In this document: in pieces, positions 1 through 4,378 of the stretch | Layout of the letters: each line of letters starts with the position of its first letter | Position numbering within the stretch: the first letter of the stretch is position 1 | Source: a virus | Length of the DNA stretch: 29,493 nt | IMG/VR virus record: IMGVR_UViG_3300032331_003703 | Location: 1 to 29,493 of that record | Reading direction: 5' to 3' (one strand) | The notes under the pieces: model-generated | Told to the model about the DNA's origin: nothing | What the model saw: only the letters and a program-made list of their open reading frames with translations | Databases searched by the model: none | Translations under genes and position numbers: made by a program

Positions 1-12
1 AGATTGTGGTTG

Positions 13-20
13 TATATTTA
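13..20 (+). promoter_or_regulatory. Promoter -7 box (P1)
   Basis: TATATTTA fits the Bacteroidetes -7 box TAnnTTTG except for the last base. It lies 25 bases before the first gene. The -33 element would fall outside the window. The flanking bases (GTGGTTG before, AAAACATAATTAA after) resemble those of the promoters near 324 and 967, so these three look like one promoter family. Confidence 0.5.
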
Positions 21-45
21 AAACATAATTAAAAAAATAAAACAT

Positions 46-240
46 ATGAAAAATTTTGTTGTGATTAGTAAAGAAGACAGTAGTGATTATTTTATTGTAA
101 GTGACTTAAATGAGTTGATCAATGAAATGTTTGAGGTTGATTTGATGAATGGTGATTCATTTGAAACTGTTAGAGGTTATTTATTTAATAATTATATTGT
201 GTTTGAGTCTGAAAGTAAAATAGATGAAGTTTGGTATTAA
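46..240 (+). CDS. Small acidic hypothetical protein
   Basis: I do not recognise this 64-residue protein. It is acidic, with a DSSDYFIVSDLNELINEMFE segment likely to form strand then helix, and it has no cysteine pair, signal peptide or membrane segment. It follows promoter P1 and is closed by a strong terminator, so it is probably transcribed alone as an early-type gene. The ATG has an A-rich leader (aaaacat) without a Shine-Dalgarno sequence. Codon use matches the AT-rich surroundings. Confidence 0.6.
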   Translation: MKNFVVISKEDSSDYFIVSDLNELINEMFEVDLMNGDSFETVRGYLFNNYIVFESESKIDEVWY

Positions 241-272
241 AGTGGTTAGTAGTTTACATTTGAATATTTAAA

Positions 273-307
273 GTAAGAGGTAACTTAGGTTGCCTCTTAT
301 TTGTTTA
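273..307 (+). terminator. Rho-independent terminator
   Basis: TAAGAGG (274-280) pairs with CCTCTTA (293-299). The stem continues through a T-G pair and AAC/GTT, giving about 11 pairs around a TTAG loop, followed by TTTGTTT. It ends the first gene. The TTTG of its tail also serves as the -33 element of the next promoter. Confidence 0.8.
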
Positions 308-335
308 TTTAAAGCTGTGGTCGTATATTCACAGC
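300..335 (+). promoter_or_regulatory. Bacteroidetes-type promoter (P2) with inverted repeat
   Basis: TTTG at 300-303, a 20-base spacer, then TATATTCA at 324-331. A perfect 6-base inverted repeat, GCTGTG (314-319) and CACAGC (330-335), brackets the -7 box, as an operator might. The site lies 24 bases before the small membrane peptide at 359. Confidence 0.6.
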
Positions 336-358
336 ATAATAATTAAAACCATAATACA

Positions 359-451
359 ATGAAAGAACATTTGAAATTTACATTTACAGTTACCAGTTTA
401 CTTAGTGCTTGGTGTTTAGCTATGCTTTGGTTGTTGACGGTAAACCGTTAA
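359..451 (+). CDS. 30-residue membrane peptide
   Basis: A tiny gene with ATG at 359 and TAA at 449-451. The product has a basic start (MKEHLK) and then one hydrophobic span of about 20 residues rich in L, A, W and V, ending VNR. This is what a single-pass phage membrane peptide looks like. It sits directly behind promoter P2, which is the main reason to accept it. Function unknown. A chance open frame is possible at this length. Confidence 0.45.
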   Translation: MKEHLKFTFTVTSLLSAWCLAMLWLLTVNR

Positions 452-458
452 CTCCAAC

Positions 459-480
459 ACCCGCATTTAAACCGCATTTA
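459..480 (+). repeat. Short tandem repeat CCGCATTTAA
   Basis: CCGCATTTAA occurs twice in tandem with one base between, in the leader of the gene at 512. It may be a binding site or a chance duplication. Confidence 0.4.
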
Positions 481-511
481 ATCCATTCATTAATTTAAAA
501 CACGTAACACC

Positions 512-703
512 ATGAGTAAAACATTTAATTTAGTTAATCGCGCATTTGAATTGCGCATACAAAACACCCACCACATTAATGTGTGTGGTGAGCCGGATTT
601 CGATGCGGTGAGTGAGTTGGTGCAAGTGCTTGAGGGCATGTCGCCCATCGAGCTGGCCAAGTTCGAGGCCGGTGTAGGGTTGAGGGACGCATGCCCATTT
701 TAG
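512..703 (+). CDS. Small hypothetical protein with GC-rich 3' half
   Basis: This 63-residue protein is not recognised. The first part has VNRAFELRI and NTHHINV strands; the second has two helices (DAVSELVQVL and PIELAKFEAGV) separated by EGMSP. From about base 590 the codons become GC-rich (gcg gtg, ggc, gcc, gag ctg), unlike the neighbours, and the GC-rich stretch continues past the stop to about 880. That suggests acquired DNA. The ATG follows an A-rich leader (aacaccatg). An antisense frame over the same bases lacks any support. Confidence 0.6.
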   Translation: MSKTFNLVNRAFELRIQNTHHINVCGEPDFDAVSELVQVLEGMSPIELAKFEAGVGLRDACPF

Positions 704-724
704 GGGTGCGTGCGTATATATGCC

Positions 725-813
725 GTACGTGTATAGTATTATGGTAGTGTACCTCCCGCACGCGTTGCTGTCCATGTACGTGTATCTGTATCCTTTGATG
801 GTACTGCCCGCAC
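725..813 (+). repeat. Pair of imperfect ~38-base direct repeats in a GC-rich island
   Basis: Copy 1 (725-761) and copy 2 (776-813) both begin GTACGTGTAT and end in CCCGCAC, with partly matching middles (a TAT step, then TGGTA or GATGGTAC). They lie between the genes at 512 and 993, a stretch of 289 bases with no gene I can support. The stretch also holds a 12-base palindrome and the -33 element of promoter P3. Confidence 0.5.
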
Positions 814-848
814 CTTCAACTCGTAAACGTATAACGCCGGCCGAGCGT

Positions 849-860
849 ATATACGTATAT
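849..860. repeat. Palindrome ATATACGTATAT (copy 1)
   Basis: A perfect 12-base palindrome. The same sequence recurs at 960-971, and a longer related palindrome lies at 2078-2093. Repeated copies near gene starts suggest a binding site for a dimeric regulator. Confidence 0.45.
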
Positions 861-942
861 CCCAACAACGCAACATGGAATTTCGAATTACCCCTTTCGG
901 CAAAAAAATATGAGAATTAAAATCTCTTTCTTTACAAAAAAG

Positions 943-974
943 TTTGGCATCGACAAAGTATATACGTATATTTA
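943..974 (+). promoter_or_regulatory. Bacteroidetes-type promoter (P3)
   Basis: TTTG at 943-946, a 20-base spacer, then TATATTTA at 967-974. The palindrome ATATACGTATAT (960-971) overlaps the -7 box, so a protein bound there would compete with RNA polymerase. It lies 18 bases before the ATG at 993 and shares CGTATATT and GCATAA flanks with P2. Confidence 0.6.
960..971. repeat. Palindrome ATATACGTATAT (copy 2)
   Basis: Identical to the copy at 849-860. It overlaps the -7 box of promoter P3, which fits a repressor operator. Confidence 0.45.
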
Positions 975-992
975 CCGCATAAATTAAAGGTT

Positions 993-1199
993 ATGAGTAC
1001 AACATTCGGGGTTAGAATCCCATCAACAGATGAAGTAGTTGAAATAGCAAGAAGGGTAGGAGTAGGAAATGGAAATGTAGATGTATATTTTACAAACCAG
1101 ATTGCCGAGCTGCTTCCGTTAGAGCTTGAAGTGATCCCAATGGATAATACAGCTCAAGGGGTAAAAACGATTGAAGATTTAATAAAACTAATAAAATAA
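993..1199 (+). CDS. Small hypothetical protein
   Basis: A 68-residue protein that I cannot assign. It has an N-terminal strand (TFGVRIP), a helix (TDEVVEIARRVG), a central VDVYF strand and a C-terminal helix (TIEDLIKLIK), so a small alpha/beta fold is likely. It is the first gene after promoter P3 and is separated from the next gene by two bases, so the two are co-transcribed and probably co-translated. Confidence 0.7.
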   Translation: MSTTFGVRIPSTDEVVEIARRVGVGNGNVDVYFTNQIAELLPLELEVIPMDNTAQGVKTIEDLIKLIK

Positions 1200-1201
1200 C
1201 T

Positions 1202-1525
1202 ATGGAAAAAGTAATTAGAGACGGTCACGTAGCAGTAATAATTTCATCAGGTTGGGGCGCAGGTTGGTCAACATGGCACGGCCATAAAGAATTGATTTTT
1301 CATCCTAAATTAGTAAAATGGGTTGAAAGTGAACAACCTACTGTGGTTGCTATATCAACAATATTGAAAGAAATACTTGGTGAAAAAGAAGCAGAACATG
1401 TATATCTAGGTGGAGTTGAAGATTTAACAGTTCAATGGCTACCCGAAGGTATTAAATTCAAAATTGAAGAATATGATGGTAGCGAATACATTATTACAGA
1501 AAATGATTTAGATATGATAGCATAA
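1202..1525 (+). CDS. Conserved phage protein with GAGWSTW motif
   Basis: This 107-residue protein begins with RDGHVAVIISSGWGAGWSTW, followed by ELIFHPKLVKWVE. The Gly/Trp-rich turn after a VAVIISSG strand is, to my recollection, typical of a small phage family of unknown function. The C-terminal part (LTVQWLPEGIKFKIEEYDG) is a predicted beta hairpin. It is the second gene of the P3 unit. No catalytic motif is visible and no function is claimed. Confidence 0.75.
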   Translation: MEKVIRDGHVAVIISSGWGAGWSTWHGHKELIFHPKLVKWVESEQPTVVAISTILKEILGEKEAEHVYLGGVEDLTVQWLPEGIKFKIEEYDGSEYIITENDLDMIA

Positions 1526-1650
1526 GCCCCGCTCGCGAGGGGATCGTAAAACACGGGCTGCATACCGGATGAACTTTCAGTTGCACACTGCTCCCGTTCT
1601 CATCGTATAGGAGATAGAGTTAGCCTTCTCGACGTCGTTTAAAAAGGCAA
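1526..1650 (+). other. GC-rich structured non-coding stretch
   Basis: No gene is supported in these 125 bases, which are clearly more GC-rich than their surroundings. Self-complementary pieces are CCCC (1527-1530) with GGGG (1539-1542), ACGGG (1553-1557) with CCCGT (1593-1597) enclosing AACT-TTC-AGTT, and GCCTT (1623-1627) with AAGGC (1644-1648) enclosing CGACGTCG. It sits just before the tRNA genes and could be part of their precursor or a separate small RNA. Confidence 0.35.
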
Positions 1651-1718
1651 TGTTGGATAGTTTAATGGAGTAAAACATCTGCACTGCAGAAGATGCAAGT
1701 TTGAGTCTTGCCCAACAA
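1651..1718 (+). tRNA. tRNA-like gene lacking a normal anticodon loop (A)
   Basis: Acceptor TGTTGG pairs with CCAACA (1712-1717). D-arm GTTT-AATGGAGTA-AAAC lies at 1660-1676. T-arm GCAAG-TTTGAGT-CTTGC lies at 1695-1711, with discriminator A1718. Where the anticodon arm belongs, a perfect 5-pair stem TCTGC/GCAGA (1678-1690) closes on only three bases (ACT), followed by a normal 4-base variable region. One acceptor base (position 66) is also missing. No CCA is encoded. The body resembles phage glutamine or glycine type tRNAs, but no amino acid can be assigned. It may be a decayed gene or a non-decoding tRNA-like RNA. An alternative fold with CATCT/AGATG and a 10-base loop leaves no variable region. 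Confidence 0.55.
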
Positions 1719-1722
1719 CAAT

Positions 1723-1792
1723 AGTCAGGTGGCGTAATTGGTAACGCCTTATATTGGTATAGGAGATATAGGTTCGAATCCTGTCCTGACTA
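1723..1792 (+). tRNA. tRNA-like gene with undersized anticodon loop (B)
   Basis: Acceptor AGTCAGG pairs fully with CCTGACT (1785-1791), discriminator A1792. D-arm is GCGT-AATTGGTA-ACGC (1732-1747). T-arm is ATAGG-TTCGAAT-CCTGT (1768-1784). All three arms are canonical. The anticodon arm is TTATA-TTGG-TATAG (1749-1762): five pairs on a 4-base loop, then a 5-base variable region. Three loop bases are missing relative to a decoding tRNA. An alternative pairing CTTAT/ATAGG leaves a 6-base loop ATTGGT. No standard 7-base loop can be formed, so no amino acid is assigned. It starts four bases after gene A. Confidence 0.6.
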
Positions 1793-1808
1793 CTAAAAAT
1801 AAAAAGTT

Positions 1809-1961
1809 ATGATATATTTAGATTTATTCTTGTTAGCCACCCATGCTATAAATGGCGTTATGTTTAGAAAAAGAGAAGAGTACAAATGGTCAAATGTTAG
1901 TTGGTTCTTCGCCGGACTACAATTGGGCTTTATTTTTATTCATTTAAGAGAAATGGTATGA
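1809..1961 (+). CDS. 50-residue hypothetical protein with hydrophobic C-terminal half
   Basis: ATG at 1809, TGA at 1959-1961. The product starts MIYLDLFLLATHA, has a basic middle (FRKREEYKW) and a hydrophobic C-terminal span (WFFAGLQLGFIFIHL). It may be a two-segment membrane peptide. Its stop overlaps the next start as ATGA, which supports translation of both. It follows the tRNA-like gene by 16 bases, so the RNA genes and these two reading frames probably share a transcript. Function unknown. Confidence 0.55.
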   Translation: MIYLDLFLLATHAINGVMFRKREEYKWSNVSWFFAGLQLGFIFIHLREMV

Positions 1962-2077
1962 TAGTTGTTAGTCCAACGGGTGAACCCGTAGAAAATCCAC
2001 TAGTTATAGGTCTAGGTATTGCTTATTTACTATTCATAGCCGGCTATATTTGGTGGAATAATCGCAAAGAGAAGTAG
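1958..2077 (+). CDS. 39-residue single-pass membrane peptide
   Basis: ATG at 1958 overlaps the previous stop (ATGA); TAG at 2075-2077. The product has a short N-terminal region (MIVVSPTGEPVENP), one membrane span (LVIGLGIAYLLFIAGYIWW) and a basic tail (NNRKEK), so the C-terminus is probably cytoplasmic. Such miniature membrane proteins are common near phage early and lysis genes, but nothing here gives it a role. A terminator follows at 2107. Confidence 0.55.
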   Translation: MIVVSPTGEPVENPLVIGLGIAYLLFIAGYIWWNNRKEK

Positions 2078-2093
2078 ATACGTATATACGTAT
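2078..2093. repeat. Palindrome ATACGTATATACGTAT (related to copies at 849 and 960)
   Basis: A perfect 16-base palindrome directly after the stop codon at 2077. It contains ATATACGTAT, ten of the twelve bases of the other two copies. Confidence 0.45.
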
Positions 2094-2106
2094 GAAAGTG
2101 GGGAAG

Positions 2107-2131
2107 GAGGATCATCAAATGGTCCTCTTTT
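2107..2131 (+). terminator. Rho-independent terminator
   Basis: GAGGA (2107-2111) pairs with TCCTC (2123-2127), continuing through T-G and CAT/ATG around a CAA loop, then TTTT. It closes the RNA/membrane-peptide unit. Confidence 0.75.
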
Positions 2132-2134
2132 AAT

Positions 2135-2144
2135 TATTTATAAT
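2135..2144 (+). promoter_or_regulatory. Candidate late-type promoter box TATTTATAAT
   Basis: TATTTATAAT lies 13 bases before the ATG at 2158 and directly after a terminator, where a new transcript must begin. The same box precedes the genes at 9225 and 26395, with close variants at 6168 and 19515. There is no TTTG at the -33 spacing. Confidence 0.45.
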
Positions 2145-2157
2145 AAACAGAAAACAT

Positions 2158-2517
2158 ATGAATGAAGTAACAATAATGAAAGGTAACATCTATACCGATC
2201 GTTTTAAAAATATAACTCAAGACGAGTATGATAACACCTCAGGTAACGCGGATATAGGCGAGTATAAAACAATACCTTGGGTGGTATATCCAGGTAATGT
2301 AGTTTACTTTTTCTTTACGGATAACATGTTATTTACTGATAAAGCACAAAGTACAGGAGAAGAAGAATTGTTAGATGAGATTATAGCTAAGTACTTTAAA
2401 GGAATTAGAGCTAAATCTGTAATTAACTTTGACTACGATTCATTCGCTATAGAAGTAGCTGATAAAGGATTAGCAGAGTTTTTGTCAAAAGGACCAGAAA
2501 AACCTTTGCCTTTCTAA
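2158..2517 (+). CDS. Hypothetical protein
   Basis: A 119-residue acidic protein, not recognised. It contains aromatic strands (TIPWVVYPGNVVYFFFTDNMLF), an acidic helix (EEELLDEIIAKYF) and a final strand-helix (FDYDSFAIEVADKGLAEFL), ending GPEKPLPF. This suggests a small soluble alpha/beta domain. It has its own candidate promoter after a terminator. The start is set by the A-rich leader agaaaacat. It may act in host takeover like other left-end genes, but the sequence does not show this. Confidence 0.7.
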   Translation: MNEVTIMKGNIYTDRFKNITQDEYDNTSGNADIGEYKTIPWVVYPGNVVYFFFTDNMLFTDKAQSTGEEELLDEIIAKYFKGIRAKSVINFDYDSFAIEVADKGLAEFLSKGPEKPLPF

Positions 2518-2535
2518 ACTCATATGTTATATTTA
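2505..2535 (+). promoter_or_regulatory. Bacteroidetes-type promoter (P4)
   Basis: TTTG at 2505-2508, inside the end of the previous gene, a 19-base spacer, then TATATTTA at 2528-2535. It is placed 18 bases before the ATG at 2553. It would drive that gene and the tRNA island behind it. Confidence 0.5.
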
Positions 2536-2552
2536 GGTATAATTAATTTGAT

Positions 2553-2751
2553 ATGAGATTCACACATATAAATGAATTAAAAACGGTTTTAACTAACGAG
2601 TTAAAAACAGATAACTTAAACAAGAAAGCCTTAAATGAATTGTGGAGTGTATTAAGTTCACCTATAAATCAAAGGTATGAAGTGACTAAAGAACATTTAG
2701 TTAATTACTATTTAACTTGTGTAAGATTTGAACAATTAAAAGATAATATAT

Positions 2752-2753
<2 letters not shown>
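2553..2753 (+). CDS. Small helical hypothetical protein
   Basis: This 66-residue basic protein appears mostly helical: INELKTVLTNELK, KALNELWSVLSS, then VTKEHLVNYYLTCVRFEQLKDNI. It is not recognised. Its TAG stop (2751-2753) shares two bases with the first acceptor bases of the next tRNA, so the mRNA 3' end must be cut when the tRNA is processed. It follows promoter P4. Confidence 0.65.
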
Positions 2754-2825
<72 letters not shown>

Positions 2826-3043
2826 CAATAAGTAAGAGATACTTAGCAGTCTTTGGTCCAAGACTCATTTAACAATGGACTCGCTCGAGCCGGACAGCGG
2901 AATGCCGACTCTTAGGGTAAAAGGTAGTAATCACGCTCCTCCTTCGTAGTGTGACTTTTTTCATAGGGGATGCCCAGCAGGTTTTTATCAATAGGAAAAA
3001 AACCGATATAACTACTCATCTGTAATCTCAAGATGGGGAATAC
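2826..3043 (+). other. Structured non-coding spacer inside the tRNA island
   Basis: No gene is supported in these 218 bases. Two nested arrangements are visible. TAAGAG (2833-2838) pairs with CTCTTA (2909-2914) around three hairpins: AGTCTT/AAGACT with a 6-base loop, GGACTC-GCTC-GAGCC, and CGG-AATG-CCG. Then GTAGT (2924-2928) can pair with ACTAC (3011-3015) around TCACGCT/AGTGTGA (followed by six Ts, so possibly a terminator), GGG-GATG-CCC and GGTTTTT/AAAAACC. Both resemble cloverleaf layouts, but T-loop consensus bases are absent. These may be decayed tRNAs or a separate small RNA. Confidence 0.35.
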
Positions 3044-3141
3044 ACTCAAGTGGCGGAAGCGAGATTGTTGCAACAATCCGATAGTAGACGCTAAGGTTTC
3101 GAGTTCGAAAGAACATATTGGTGCAAGTCCAATCTTGGGTA
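3044..3141 (+). tRNA. Rearranged Leu-type tRNA-like gene with hairpin in D-loop
   Basis: Acceptor ACTCAAG pairs with CTTGGGT (3134-3140), and T-arm ATTGG-TGCAAGT-CCAAT (3117-3133) is intact. TGGCGGAA at 3051-3058 and TAGACGC at 3085-3091 are the two ends of a leucine-type D-arm, but a perfect 16-base palindrome, GATTGTTG/CAACAATC (3063-3078), lies between them. A long-type variable arm, GTTC-GAAA-GAAC (3103-3114), is possible. Then only 11 bases (3092-3102) remain for the anticodon arm. The other reading is TTTCG-AGTT-CGAAA (3097-3110), again with a 4-base loop. It could be a broken tRNA-Leu or a non-decoding RNA. No anticodon is assigned. Confidence 0.45.
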
Positions 3142-3146
3142 CTAAT

Positions 3147-3219
3147 GCGCTTGTGGCTAAATGGTTAAAGCAGCACACTCATAATGTGAAGACTATAGGT
3201 TCGAATCCTATCAGGCGCA
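3147..3219 (+). tRNA. tRNA with CAT anticodon (Met or Ile2)
   Basis: Acceptor GCGCTTG/CAGGCGC (3212-3218) with one G-T pair, D-arm GCTA-AATGGTTA-AAGC, anticodon stem GCACA/TGTGA with a mismatch at the base, 7-base loop CTCATAA (anticodon 3180-3182), 5-base variable region, T-arm ATAGG-TTCGAAT-CCTAT, discriminator A3219, no encoded CCA. All arms have standard sizes. A CAT anticodon can be elongator Met, or Ile if the C is changed to lysidine. Together with the gene at 2752 the island holds two such tRNAs, which would fit different roles. Confidence 0.9.
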
Positions 3220-3263
3220 CAAAAGTAAGTTCTTTGAAATAAAAATTATAAGGAGAAAAAATT

Positions 3264-3584
3264 ATGGAAACAACATTTTTTATTTTAGGTATGCTCTCGA
3301 TTATTGGAGTTATTGCATTAGCGACAATCGTTTGGGGTGTGCTTAAGATTAACAAATTAACTAAATCAATTAAGCAACTAGAAGAATGGATTCAATCTAA
3401 TGATCGTGTTTATTGTGAAACTATCAATCACTTACGTGATGACGTAGATCGAAAATTTGAAGATACAGATCGTAATATTATTCAACATATCTCACATGTA
3501 GCAAATGAAAGTAAATCATATACTGATTCACGTTTTGATAAAGCCACAGGATTAACTGGGGAGAAAAAATTAATTAGAGGATAA
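3264..3584 (+). CDS. Membrane-anchored coiled-coil protein
   Basis: A 106-residue protein with a hydrophobic span at about residues 4-28 (FFILGMLSIIGVIALATIVW is its core), then a charged, helical, coiled-coil-like tail (TKSIKQLEEWIQ and DDVDRKFEDTDRNIIQHI). This suggests anchoring in the inner membrane with a cytoplasmic or periplasmic rod. The leader aaggagaaaaaatt carries one of the few real Shine-Dalgarno sequences here. It follows the tRNA island by 44 bases and ends before a strong terminator. The role is unknown. The architecture resembles spanin or holin accessory proteins, but the lysis-like genes lie elsewhere. Confidence 0.65.
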   Translation: METTFFILGMLSIIGVIALATIVWGVLKINKLTKSIKQLEEWIQSNDRVYCETINHLRDDVDRKFEDTDRNIIQHISHVANESKSYTDSRFDKATGLTGEKKLIRG

Positions 3585-3610
3585 AATTAACCATAAAGAA
3601 CTTACTTTTA

Positions 3611-3637
3611 AGAGCGGCTTGCCGCTCTCTTTTTTTT
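3611..3637 (+). terminator. Strong Rho-independent terminator
   Basis: AGAGCGGC and GCCGCTCT form a perfect stem on a TT loop, followed by C and eight Ts. It ends the transcript carrying the tRNA island and the gene at 3264. Confidence 0.95.
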
Positions 3638-3654
3638 CATATATATTTATATAC

Positions 3655-4071
3655 ATGGATTTAAATAAACTTTTTAAATTATTTGACTCTAATGAATCAG
3701 AGGAAAAATCAGTAATTGTTAATGAACAGTTACTTGAACATCCTTATATCTATATGGGTTTATTTAAGAAATTAATTATAAATTATAACACATTCAGTCA
3801 ACAATTATTTCAATTTATGCGTAGTGCAGATAATGATTTAGATGTAGATCAAATGGAAAAAGCCGGCGTTCATATGGTTTATTGGCGAGCATATAACCAT
3901 ATTGAAAAAATTGATTTAACCCAAGATTTCCACGTTGATATCATACGAGCATATGCAGATGATAACTTTATTAAAGCATTAGATATGTGTCTTCAATATT
4001 ATGAGAATAATGAAGAATATGAAAAGTGTGCGTTTTTAAAAAAGATATCAGATATTATAAACCTCTCTTAA
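3655..4071 (+). CDS. Hypothetical protein
   Basis: A 138-residue, mostly helical, acidic protein (MDLNKLFKLFDSNE start; HPYIYMGLFKKLIINY; MVYWRAYNHIEKIDL; ALDMCLQYYENNEEYEKCAFLKKI). It is not recognised. I chose the ATG at 3655 because an in-frame TTG at 3619 would place the start inside the terminator hairpin. A TATTTATAT box (3644-3652) sits just upstream. The final repeat-like helix (LDMCLQYYENNEEYEKCAFLKK) looks like a phage accessory protein that I have seen as a conserved unknown, but no function follows from that. Confidence 0.7.
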   Translation: MDLNKLFKLFDSNESEEKSVIVNEQLLEHPYIYMGLFKKLIINYNTFSQQLFQFMRSADNDLDVDQMEKAGVHMVYWRAYNHIEKIDLTQDFHVDIIRAYADDNFIKALDMCLQYYENNEEYEKCAFLKKISDIINLS

Positions 4072-4074
4072 AAG

Positions 4075-4172
4075 TAGCTTGGCCTACATATCCCTAATTA
4101 TTATAATATAATTACGGGTTTTGAAACAATATTAAAACGTTTTGAAAACAGAATGTAGCTAAGGTAGTTACG
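4075..4172 (+). other. Structured intergenic region with hairpin
   Basis: CTACAT (4084-4089) can pair with ATGTAG (4153-4158), and the flanks (AGCTTGG and CTAAGGT) pair partly. Inside is a stem, CCC-TAATTAT / ATAATTA-C-GGG (4092-4118), followed by TTTT, which may terminate transcription weakly. Then come two copies of GTTTTGAAA. This could be a terminator with leader structure or a small RNA. The stretch has no gene. Confidence 0.4.
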
Positions 4173-4174
4173 AG

Positions 4175-4182
4175 TATAAATA
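4175..4182 (+). promoter_or_regulatory. TATAAATA box, T4-like late promoter match
   Basis: TATAAATA is the exact T4 late-promoter core. It lies 12 bases before the ATG at 4195 in an AT-rich leader, so a chance match is likely enough to keep confidence low. Confidence 0.3.
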
Positions 4183-4194
4183 AAAATTAAAATT

Positions 4195-4377
4195 ATGAAA
4201 AATAAAAACAACGTTCTACATCAACTTGATAAGATTGATGGGATCACTAACCAACTTAATTTTGTTGTTAAACAGCAACAACCAATTGAAGATTATATGA
4301 AACTCTTAGAAATGCTAAGAGAAGTAGTAGATCAAACTCGTACATTTGTTGAAGTAGAACCTGAAGCATATAATTAA
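4195..4377 (+). CDS. Small coiled-coil hypothetical protein
   Basis: A 60-residue protein with hydrophobic residues spaced as in a coiled coil (VLHQLDKIDGITNQLNFVV, then MKLLEMLREVVDQTRTFV) and a Q-rich turn between, suggesting a helical hairpin. It has no membrane segment and is not recognised. It ends one base before the HD-domain gene and is probably co-translated with it. Confidence 0.65.
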   Translation: MKNKNNVLHQLDKIDGITNQLNFVVKQQQPIEDYMKLLEMLREVVDQTRTFVEVEPEAYN

Positions 4378-4378
4378 T

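Noticed and set aside
530-868. 112-residue antisense frame over the gene at 512 and the repeats
   Set aside because: No promoter or leader on the minus strand, implausible composition, and the sense gene explains the sequence.
720-920. 66-residue open frame on the + strand
   Set aside because: It runs across the direct repeats and palindrome, is unlike a normal protein (MPYVYSIMVVYLPHALLSMY), and has no supporting leader; treated as non-coding.
875-987. Two tiny frames (12 and 25 residues) joined by ATGA
   Set aside because: The second runs through the promoter and palindrome at 943-974 and ends just before the real start; too short to support.
1651-1718. Assignment of gene A as tRNA-Cys (GCA)
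   Set aside because: A CTGCAGA loop can be drawn only by using a base of the T-stem and removing the variable region; the 3-base loop fold keeps all other arms standard.
3033-3242. 69-residue + strand frame and a minus-strand frame across 2912-3178
   Set aside because: Both run over tRNA genes and structured RNA; translation would read through tRNA sequence.
3619-3654. Upstream TTG start for the gene at 3655
   Set aside because: It lies inside the terminator hairpin; the ATG at 3655 follows a normal leader.
4075-4172. Possible tRNA in the structured intergenic region
   Set aside because: No T-loop consensus and no acceptor/T-arm arrangement; kept only as a structured element.
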